Shown: positions 55,404-61,373 of the stretch, in pieces
Layout: every line of letters begins with the position of its first letter
How positions within the stretch are numbered: position 1 is the stretch's first letter
Origin: an uncultured Leucobacter sp.
GTDB lineage: Bacteria; Actinomycetota; Actinomycetes; Actinomycetales; Microbacteriaceae
Direction: 5' to 3'
Assembly: GCA_937967375.1 (NCBI GenBank)
Contig: CALCJF010000028.1
Span: 1 to 61,373 of the forward strand
Length of the DNA stretch: 61,373 bases
Position numbers and translations under genes: made by a program
Notes under the pieces: model-generated
What the model was told of the DNA's origin: nothing
What the model saw: only the letters and a program-made list of their open reading frames with translations
Databases searched by the model: none

Positions 55404-57512
55404 CTAGGCCGCGAGCGAGTTCTTCGCGGCGGCCACGACGGCCTCTGCGGTAACACCGAACTCGCGGAAGAGGGTCTCAGCGTCGGCAGATGCGCCGAAG
55501 TGTTCGATGCTGACCGAACGGCCACGGTCGCCGACAATCTCGCGCCAGCCGAGCGCGATGCCGGCCTCGACGCTCACGCGCGCGGTCACTGCGGCGGGCA
55601 GCACAGACTCGCGGTACTCGGGAGTCTGCTCTGCGAACCACTCGAGGCAGGGAGCCGAAACGACGCGAGCGCCGATGCCGTCAGCAGCGAGCTGTTCGCG
55701 GGCGGCCACGGCAAGCTGCACCTCACTACCAGTAGCGACGAGGATCACGTCAACGGTGCCGGTCGGCGACTCTGCAAGCACGTAGGCGCCGCGGCGCACG
55801 CCCTCGGCAGAAGCAAAAGTGTCTCCGTCGGCCTCGCTCTCGCCGCGCGCAAAGACGGGCACGTTCTGGCGAGTCAGTGCGATGCCAGTCGGGCCGGCGT
55901 GGCGGCTGAGCATCTCATGCCAGGCCACTGAGACCTCGTTCGCGTCGGCGGGGCGCACCATCGCGAGGTTCGGAATTGCACGCAGCGACGCCAGATGCTC
56001 GATTGGCTGGTGTGTGGGGCCGTCTTCTCCGAGGCCGATCGAGTCGTGGGTCCACACGAAGATGCTCGGCACGTTCATCAGTGCTGCCAGGCGCACCGCG
56101 GGGCGCATGTAGTCGGCGAACTGCAGGAAGGTGCCCGCGTAGCTGCGGGTCTTGCCGTGCAGCTGAATGCCGTTGATGATCGCGGCCATTGCGTGCTCAC
56201 GAATGCCGAAGTGCAGCACTCGGCCGTACGGGTCGCCCTTCCAGCTGCCAGTCGAGTGGTGAGCGGGCACGAACGAAGGGGCACCGTTGATGGTGGTGTT
56301 GTTCGAGCCGGCGAGGTCGGCCGAGCCGCCCCAGAGCTCGGGCATGATTGGCGCGAGCGCATTGATCACCTTGCCGCTTGCCGATCGCGTCGCGACACTC
56401 GTGCCTGCTTCGAACACGGGCAGCGCTTCATTGGCACCGGCCGGCAGCTCGCCCGCTTCGAGGCGCTCAAGCAGCGCCTTGCGCTCGGGATTCGCGGCGG
56501 CCCATGCGTCGAAGGTCGCCTGCCAGGCAGCGCGGTCTTCTGCCGCGCGCTCGACGAGCCCGCGCGCGTGCGAGATCACCTCGGGGGCCACGACGAAGTG
56601 CTGGTCGGGGTCGAAGCCGAGCTCGCGCTTCAGGCCGGCGAGCTCGTTGGCGCCGAGCGCCGAGCCGTGAATGCCACCGGTGTTCTGCTTGCCGGGCGAA
56701 GGCCAACCGATGATGGTCTTCAAGATGATGAGCGTGGGCTTGCCTGACTCGGCCTTTGCGTTCTCAATCGCCGAGTAGAGCGCGGGCAGGTCTTCACGGT
56801 AACCGTCGGCACTCATATCGTTGCCGGTACGCCAGTCGACCTCGAGCACCTGCCAGCCGTATGCCTCGTAGCGCTGGCGCACGTTCTCGCTGTAGGCGAT
56901 GTCAGTGTCATCTTCGATCGAGATCTGGTTCGAATCGTAGATCGCGATCAGGTTGCCGAGCTCTTGATGGCCGGCGAGCGACGCAGCCTCTGAGGTGACG
57001 CCCTCTTGCAGGTCGCCGTCGCCTGAAATCACGTAGGTGAAGTGGTCGAATGGGCTCGTGCCGGGCGCCGCTTCGGGATCGAAAAGGCCACGCTCGTAGC
57101 GCTGGGCGTACGCGAAGCCGACGGCCGATGCCAGTCCCTGGCCGAGCGGGCCTGTGGTGATCTCGACACCCGCGGTGTGCCCGAACTCGGGGTGGCCCGG
57201 AGTCTTCGACCCCCAGCTGCGCAGCGCCTCGATGTCGCCCAACTCGAGACCAAAACCGCCGAGGTACAGCTGCACGTACTGGGTGAGCGAGCTGTGACCG
57301 ATCGAGAGAATAAAGCGGTCGCGGCCGATCCAGTTCGCGTCGCGCGGGTCGTGCCGCATCACCTTCTGGTAAAGCAGGTAGGCCGCGGGAGCCAAACTAA
57401 TCGCGGTGCCAGGGTGACCATTGCCCACCTTTTCCACTGCGTCCGCTGCGAGCACGCGCGCGGTGTCCACCGCGCGATCGTCGAGCTCGTCCCACTGCAA
57501 TACTTCGCCCAC
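55404..57512 (-). CDS. tkt: Transketolase
   Basis: Tkt transfers two-carbon units using thiamine diphosphate. The 702-residue protein has NGHPGTAISLAPAAYLLYQ, the TPP motif SGDGDLQEGVTSEAASLAGH followed by AIYDSNQISI, and THDSIGLGEDGPTHQPIEHL. The start is the GTG at 57512 after GAGAGG; the open frame to 57836 is non-coding extension in the ctaB promoter region. First gene of tkt-tal-pgi. ctaB diverges upstream, the usual actinobacterial neighbour. Confidence 0.97.
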   Translation of the reverse strand: MGEVLQWDELDDRAVDTARVLAADAVEKVGNGHPGTAISLAPAAYLLYQKVMRHDPRDANWIGRDRFILSIGHSSLTQYVQLYLGGFGLELGDIEALRSWGSKTPGHPEFGHTAGVEITTGPLGQGLASAVGFAYAQRYERGLFDPEAAPGTSPFDHFTYVISGDGDLQEGVTSEAASLAGHQELGNLIAIYDSNQISIEDDTDIAYSENVRQRYEAYGWQVLEVDWRTGNDMSADGYREDLPALYSAIENAKAESGKPTLIILKTIIGWPSPGKQNTGGIHGSALGANELAGLKRELGFDPDQHFVVAPEVISHARGLVERAAEDRAAWQATFDAWAAANPERKALLERLEAGELPAGANEALPVFEAGTSVATRSASGKVINALAPIMPELWGGSADLAGSNNTTINGAPSFVPAHHSTGSWKGDPYGRVLHFGIREHAMAAIINGIQLHGKTRSYAGTFLQFADYMRPAVRLAALMNVPSIFVWTHDSIGLGEDGPTHQPIEHLASLRAIPNLAMVRPADANEVSVAWHEMLSRHAGPTGIALTRQNVPVFARGESEADGDTFASAEGVRRGAYVLAESPTGTVDVILVATGSEVQLAVAAREQLAADGIGARVVSAPCLEWFAEQTPEYRESVLPAAVTARVSVEAGIALGWREIVGDRGRSVSIEHFGASADAETLFREFGVTAEAVVAAAKNSLAA

Positions 57513-57589
57513 TGACCGGCCTCTCTCAAGTTTTTGAAGGCTCGACGCAGCCCCGCCGAGCACCAGAACAAGCCTACCGTGCGAGAGGG

Positions 57590-57595
57590 TACGAT
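57590..57595 (+). promoter_or_regulatory. Probable -10 for ctaB
   Basis: TACGAT lies 5 nt before ATG 57601 and 8 nt before the in-frame ATG 57604; a leaderless or near-leaderless transcript is likely. Confidence 0.4.
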
Positions 57596-57600
57596 AGAAC

Positions 57601-58536
57601 ATGATGTCCACCGAAACTCTCTCCTCAGTCCAGTCAGGTGCCCGACCGCAAAAGATCGGCTTCGCGCGCACAGTGAAGGCGTACGTTTCGCTCACCAAAC
57701 CGCGTGTGATGGAGCTGTTGCTGGTGGTGACGGTGCCGGCCATGATTCTGGCTGAGGGCGGGTTGCCGAATCTCTGGCTCGTGCTCGCCACGTTGCTCGG
57801 CGGTGCGATGAGCGCGGGCTCGGCCGGGTCGTTCAACTGCTACATCGACCGTGACATGGATCGCCGCATGAAGCGCACCTCGAAGCGGCCGCTCGTGACC
57901 GGCGAGATCAGCGATCGAAACGCCCTCGTCTTCTCTTGGGTACTGGGTGTGCTTTCGGTGGCTTGGCTTTGGCTCACGACGAACTGGCTCGCGGCCGCCC
58001 TGTCAGCGGCGGCGATCTTCTTCTACGTGGTGATTTACACGCTGCTGCTCAAGCGTCACAGTGAGCAGAACATCATTTGGGGCGGCATTGCTGGCTGCTT
58101 CCCGGTGCTCATCGGCTGGGCGGCGGTGACCGGTTCGCTCGACTGGCCTGCCTGGATCTTCTTCTTGATCATCTTCCTATGGACGCCGCCGCACTACTGG
58201 CCGCTTTCGATGAAGTACCGTGACGACTACGCGAACGCCGGTGTGCCGATGCTTGGCGTCGTGCGCGGCCGCGTCACCGTCGGCCTGCAGATCATCTTGT
58301 ACGCGTGGGCGACGTTCGCCTCGAGCCTCCTGCTCATCCCTGTTGCAAGCATGGGTCTCGTCTATACCGTGGTGGCACTGGCGACGGGCGGTTGGTTCGT
58401 CTTCGAGTCGCATCGCCTCTACGGCAGCGCGATTCGCGGCGAGGAGGGCAAGCCGATGAAGGTCTTCCACGGTTCGATCGCCTACCTTTCACTGCTTTCG
58501 CTTGCCATTGCGGTAGATCCGCTGCTGCCGTTCTAA
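57601..58536 (+). CDS. ctaB: Protoheme IX farnesyltransferase (heme O synthase)
   Basis: CtaB farnesylates heme B to heme O, the precursor of heme A for cytochrome aa3 oxidase. The 311-residue membrane protein has about nine helices and the prenyltransferase motif SAGSFNCYIDRDMDRRMKRT (Asp-rich, about residues 75-95), then YTLLLKRHSEQNIIWGGIAG and WTPPHYWPLSMKYRDDYANA. ATG 57601 and 57604 are both possible. CtaA, the next step, is at the right end of the window. Confidence 0.96.
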   Translation: MMSTETLSSVQSGARPQKIGFARTVKAYVSLTKPRVMELLLVVTVPAMILAEGGLPNLWLVLATLLGGAMSAGSAGSFNCYIDRDMDRRMKRTSKRPLVTGEISDRNALVFSWVLGVLSVAWLWLTTNWLAAALSAAAIFFYVVIYTLLLKRHSEQNIIWGGIAGCFPVLIGWAAVTGSLDWPAWIFFLIIFLWTPPHYWPLSMKYRDDYANAGVPMLGVVRGRVTVGLQIILYAWATFASSLLLIPVASMGLVYTVVALATGGWFVFESHRLYGSAIRGEEGKPMKVFHGSIAYLSLLSLAIAVDPLLPF

Positions 58537-58600
58537 CAGGCGAAGACCTGCTGGGGCGTAATACGCAGCAACGCGAAATCTGCCTGAAGCATCTGCGGTT

Positions 58601-58606
58601 TATGCT
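58601..58606 (+). promoter_or_regulatory. -10 element that fixes the PLP-enzyme start at ATG 58613
   Basis: TATGCT ends six nucleotides before ATG 58613; the in-frame GTG 58607 would lie at or before the transcription start. Confidence 0.55.
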
Positions 58607-58612
58607 GTGTGC

Positions 58613-59752
58613 ATGGCAGCGAACTCCGAGCAACACCGACCAGCTACGTCCGTCGTCTCGCTCGGTAGGCCCTCCAGAGAAACGGGTAGTTCGCTCAACC
58701 CACCAATCACGCTGACGTCGACCTACGTTGGATCGGCAGTGCCTCAGCCGGGCGATCGCGTGTACGCGCGCTTCTCGAGCGAGAGCTGGGAGCCCCTGGA
58801 AGAAGCGATCGCGCAGCTCGAGGGTACGCCCGTGCCAGCCCTGTCCTACGCCTCGGGAATGGCGGCCGTTGCTGCGGCGCTCTCGCTCGTGCCCATTGGG
58901 GGAGTGGCCGTCGTGCCCGGTACCTCGTATAACGGCACGATCGGGCTCGCGCGGCAGCTTCACGCCGATGGCGCGCTCGTGCTGCGCGAGGTCGATCCCA
59001 CGCGAATCAATGAGACGATCGCAGCCTTCGAAGGCGCCGATCTGGTCTGGCTTGAGTCGCCGACGAATCCGCTGCTCGATGTGCTCGATCTGCCGACTCT
59101 GATCGCGGCGGCGAAGCAGCGCGGCGCGATCGTCGTGGTCGACAACACGTTCTCTACGCCGCTGCGCCAGCGCCCGCTCGAGCTCGGCGCCGACCTCGTC
59201 GTGCACTCGGCCACGAAGTTCATCGCCGGTCACTCAGACGTGCTGCTCGGCCTCGCGGTGACTTCAGATGTTGCGCTGCGCGAGCGGCTGCTCGCGAAGC
59301 GCACGCTGCAAGGCTCGATTCCTGGTCCGTTCGAGGCCTGGCTCGCGCTTCGAGGCCTGCGCACGCTCGCAGTGAGGCTTGACCGCGCAGAGCAGACCGC
59401 CGCCGAGCTGGCCCGGAGGCTCGCAGAACGTGCAGAGCTCTCGCGGGTGCGGTACCCGGGTCTACCGACCGATCCAGGATACGAGCTCGCCTCGGCCCAG
59501 ATGAGCGGATTCGGCGCGATGATCTCGATCGAGTTTGCCGGGGGAGCGGCATCGGCGGAGCGCTTCGTGGAGTTGCTCGAGCTCATCACCCCCGCGACCA
59601 GCCTCGGCGGCGTCGAAACACTTGCCGAGCGGCGCCGACGGCAGCCTTCTGAGCCGCTCGCCGTGCCCGAGTCGCTCGTGCGCCTCAGCATCGGCATCGA
59701 GCACGTCGACGACCTCTGGGCCGACATCGAGCAGGCGCTCGCGGCTCTCTGA
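58613..59752 (+). CDS. Cys/Met-metabolism PLP-dependent enzyme (cystathionine gamma-synthase-like)
   Basis: A 379-residue transsulfuration-family enzyme. PLP lysine motif is VHSATKFIAGHSDVLLG, and other family signatures are YARFSSESWEPLEEAIAQLE, ALSYASGMAAVAAAL, VWLESPTNPLLDVLDL and TLQGSIPGPFEAWLALRGLR. Members include cystathionine gamma-synthase, cystathionine gamma-lyase and methionine gamma-lyase; which it is cannot be told by eye, and no other methionine gene is near. Start fixed by the leaderless-type promoter. A methyltransferase gene follows with its own -10. Confidence 0.9.
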   Translation: MAANSEQHRPATSVVSLGRPSRETGSSLNPPITLTSTYVGSAVPQPGDRVYARFSSESWEPLEEAIAQLEGTPVPALSYASGMAAVAAALSLVPIGGVAVVPGTSYNGTIGLARQLHADGALVLREVDPTRINETIAAFEGADLVWLESPTNPLLDVLDLPTLIAAAKQRGAIVVVDNTFSTPLRQRPLELGADLVVHSATKFIAGHSDVLLGLAVTSDVALRERLLAKRTLQGSIPGPFEAWLALRGLRTLAVRLDRAEQTAAELARRLAERAELSRVRYPGLPTDPGYELASAQMSGFGAMISIEFAGGAASAERFVELLELITPATSLGGVETLAERRRRQPSEPLAVPESLVRLSIGIEHVDDLWADIEQALAAL

Positions 59753-59760
59753 CGAAGCGC

Positions 59761-59766
59761 TAAGCT
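59761..59766 (+). promoter_or_regulatory. -10 element for the leaderless methyltransferase
   Basis: TAAGCT ends six nucleotides before ATG 59773. Confidence 0.55.
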
Positions 59767-59772
59767 CGCTGC

Positions 59773-60573
59773 ATGGCTGATGCATACGCCCACGGGCACC
59801 ACGAAAGCGTACTCAAGTCGCACACCTGGCGCACGGTCGAGAATTCCGCGGCCTATCTGGTGTCGAAGCTGCGACCCGGCGCAAGCCTGCTCGACATTGG
59901 TTCCGGGCCGGGCACGATCACGATGGACTTCGCAGAGCGTCTCGCGCCCGGCACGGTTGTTGGCGTCGACGCGGCGGCAGACGTGGTCGAGAAGGCACGC
60001 GCAGATGCCGAGCCGCTTGGGCTCGCAAACCTCAGTTTCGAAGCTGGTGATGCCTACGCGCTGCGCTTTGACGACGCGAGCTTCGACATCGTGCACGCGC
60101 ATCAGGTGCTGCAACACGTGGGCGACCCCGTCGCAATGCTGAGTGAGATGCGCCGGGTGACGAAACCGGGCGGTGTTGTGGCGGCGCGTGACGTCGACTA
60201 CGAGGGCGTGATCATCTCGCCAGAGTCACCCGAACTCTCCGAATGGCTGCCGCTGTATCTGCAGGTGCACCGTGGTGTTAGCGGTGAGCCCGCGGCGGGT
60301 CGCCACCTCAAGAAGTGGGCGCGCGATGCGGGCTTCGTTTCGGTCGACTGCACCGCGTCGCTGTGGTTGTTTGAGAACGACGAGGATCGCGCGTGGTGGG
60401 GCGGTATGTGGGCCGAACGCGCGGTCGCCTCCGCGTTCGCAGACAACGCCATTCGCCTCGGGCTCGCCGATCGCGAAAAGCTCGAGCGCATCTCGAAGGC
60501 ATGGCAGCGCTGGGCAGACAACCCCGATGGCTGGATGCTCATGCCTCACGCAGAGATCGTCGCAACGGTCTGA
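59773..60573 (+). CDS. SAM-dependent methyltransferase (class I, UbiE-like)
   Basis: A 266-residue Rossmann methyltransferase. Motif I is LLDIGSGPGTITMDFAERLA, followed by VVGVDAAADVVEKARADAEP, then DIVHAHQVLQHVGDPVAMLS and EMRRVTKPGGVVAARDVDYE, a pattern shared with UbiE/MenG and small-molecule methyltransferases. Substrate unknown. Preceded by a leaderless-type -10 nine bp after the PLP-enzyme stop and convergent with ctaA (stops 20 bp apart). Confidence 0.88.
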   Translation: MADAYAHGHHESVLKSHTWRTVENSAAYLVSKLRPGASLLDIGSGPGTITMDFAERLAPGTVVGVDAAADVVEKARADAEPLGLANLSFEAGDAYALRFDDASFDIVHAHQVLQHVGDPVAMLSEMRRVTKPGGVVAARDVDYEGVIISPESPELSEWLPLYLQVHRGVSGEPAAGRHLKKWARDAGFVSVDCTASLWLFENDEDRAWWGGMWAERAVASAFADNAIRLGLADREKLERISKAWQRWADNPDGWMLMPHAEIVATV

Positions 60574-60592
60574 CCCTCGGCGCAGCGCAGCT

Positions 60593-61373
60593 TTAGGCAG
60601 CGGTCGTCGGCCGCTTGAGGCGCAGCACCGCGACAGTCATGGTTGCCGCGGTGAGCGAGGCGAGCACCATGTGCACGCCGACGGCGAGCGGCGGCAGGCC
60701 GTTGCGTGCCTGGTAAATACCGACAGCGATCTGCACCACCTGCACCGCGAGCAATGCGGTGAGCCACTTCGCGGGGCGCAGCTTGTCACGGCGAGCCCAC
60801 ACGAGCAGCACCACGGTGAGCAGCACCAGCAGGTAGCCAGGCCAGGCGTGCACATGGCTGAGCAAGGTCGCATCGAAGCCGTTGCGCACGACGTCTGCAT
60901 CGCCCGAGTGTGGGCCCGAGCCTGTCGTGATCACACCGATGAAGATCACAATGGCCATGACGAATGTGGTGATGTGGGTGAGCACAGCGAAGCCGCGGGG
61001 CACTGCCATTTCGCGTGCCCCCGCCGGTTCATACATGCGAGCGAGGTATGCCGCAGTCACACACACGATGATGAGCGACACCACGTAGTGAAAACCGACG
61101 AGCACTGCCTTCAGCTCTTCCCATACGATCACGCCGCCGACGAAGGCCTGCAGCAGCACGAGACCGAGCACGATCCACGAGATCACGAACAGGTCGCCCC
61201 GCGACTTGCGAATGCGCCAGCCAAGCACGACCACGAGAATCGCGGCGAGCAGCAGCGGGCCAGAGATCGTACGGTTGCCGAACTCGATCAGGCCATGTAC
61301 GCCGAGCTCGGGGGTGGGCACCAGCGATCCCGGAGTGCAGAGCGGCCACTCCGAGCATCCAAGACCCGAACCC
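60593..61373 (-). CDS. ctaA: Heme A synthase CtaA (5' end beyond window)
   Basis: CtaA oxidises heme O to heme A. The frame is open through the right edge, encoding LGCSEWPLCTPGSLVP before the first ATG, so the N-terminus lies outside the window. About 260 residues remain with seven or so helices; GVHGLIEFGNRTISGP, GFHYVVSLIIVC, GSGPHSGDADVVRNGFD, LSHVHAWPGYLLVLL and GVHMVLASLTA carry the conserved heme-binding histidines. Opposite strand to ctaB, as in many actinobacteria. Confidence 0.95.
   Translation of the reverse strand, partial: GSGLGCSEWPLCTPGSLVPTPELGVHGLIEFGNRTISGPLLLAAILVVVLGWRIRKSRGDLFVISWIVLGLVLLQAFVGGVIVWEELKAVLVGFHYVVSLIIVCVTAAYLARMYEPAGAREMAVPRGFAVLTHITTFVMAIVIFIGVITTGSGPHSGDADVVRNGFDATLLSHVHAWPGYLLVLLTVVLLVWARRDKLRPAKWLTALLAVQVVQIAVGIYQARNGLPPLAVGVHMVLASLTAATMTVAVLRLKRPTTAA

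Noticed and set aside
57513..57836. Longer transketolase with 108 extra residues
   Set aside because: The extension overlaps the ctaB promoter and coding start, lacks family similarity, and GAGAGG precedes GTG 57512.
1..61373. tRNA genes, CRISPR arrays, insertion sequences or prophage
   Set aside because: No GGTTCGAATCC-like T-arms with cloverleaf context, no spaced repeats, and no transposase, integrase or phage structural genes were seen.

Overview
The window is a dense, high-GC chromosomal segment with about 50 protein genes on both strands. There are no rRNA or tRNA genes that I can see, no CRISPR array and no insertion sequence. RbpA, WhiA, a helicase-motif-free PriA, DUF3054, DUF4233, a 13E12-type HNH remnant, a translational ileS T-box and TANNNT-type -10 boxes that often sit 6-7 nt before the start codon all point to an actinobacterium. 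The gene order fits Microbacteriaceae; a Leucobacter-like genus is my best guess and is inference.

Layout. 1-7.2 kb: the end of leuS, an unknown membrane protein, then holA-comEC-comEA on the minus strand, an ASCH protein and TesB. 7.3-16.7 kb: an unknown gene, rpoZ, metK-priA behind a DNA-damage-type promoter, a trp attenuator driving trpB-lysE, then fmt-rsmB and a thioesterase. 16.9-21.6 kb: efp-nusB-DUF3054 and a glycine betaine ABC transporter (proVWX). 21.6-25.1 kb: a gene-poor AT-richer gap, a DUF2975 membrane protein with a small YozG-like HTH regulator behind palindromes, and a large DUF2510/transglutaminase protein. 25.1-36.4 kb: T-box-controlled ileS, folC-DUF4233, an EamA/LysR divergent pair, ndk, a broken HNH gene, mpg and uvrB. 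36.5-41.4 kb: an accessory-looking island with a TcyP-like cystine/dicarboxylate-family symporter, a secreted CxxC tail-anchored protein, a sortase-anchored tandem thioredoxin-like protein with a single cysteine, and an orphan protein. 41.4-52.7 kb: an SCO6745-family gene divergent from LexA-boxed uvrA, then uvrC-rapZ-whiA, sodA, pgk-tpiA, secG and rbpA. 52.8-61.4 kb: tkt-tal-pgi on the minus strand, ctaB, a Cys/Met-metabolism PLP enzyme, a methyltransferase and truncated ctaA.

Three themes stand out. First, DNA-damage control appears in two flavours: a LexA box before uvrA, and RecA-NDp (PafBC-type) promoters before metK-priA (perfect match) and uvrB (near match). Second, at least a dozen genes have a -10 element placed so that the transcript should start at or next to the start codon (leaderless), which also resolves several start codons. 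Third, the symporter, CxxC protein and monothiol thioredoxin-like surface protein look like an undescribed cell-surface thiol/cystine system.

Several genes expected by actinobacterial synteny are absent from their usual slots: gapA before pgk, zwf-opcA-pgl between rbpA and pgi, and coaBC between rpoZ and metK.
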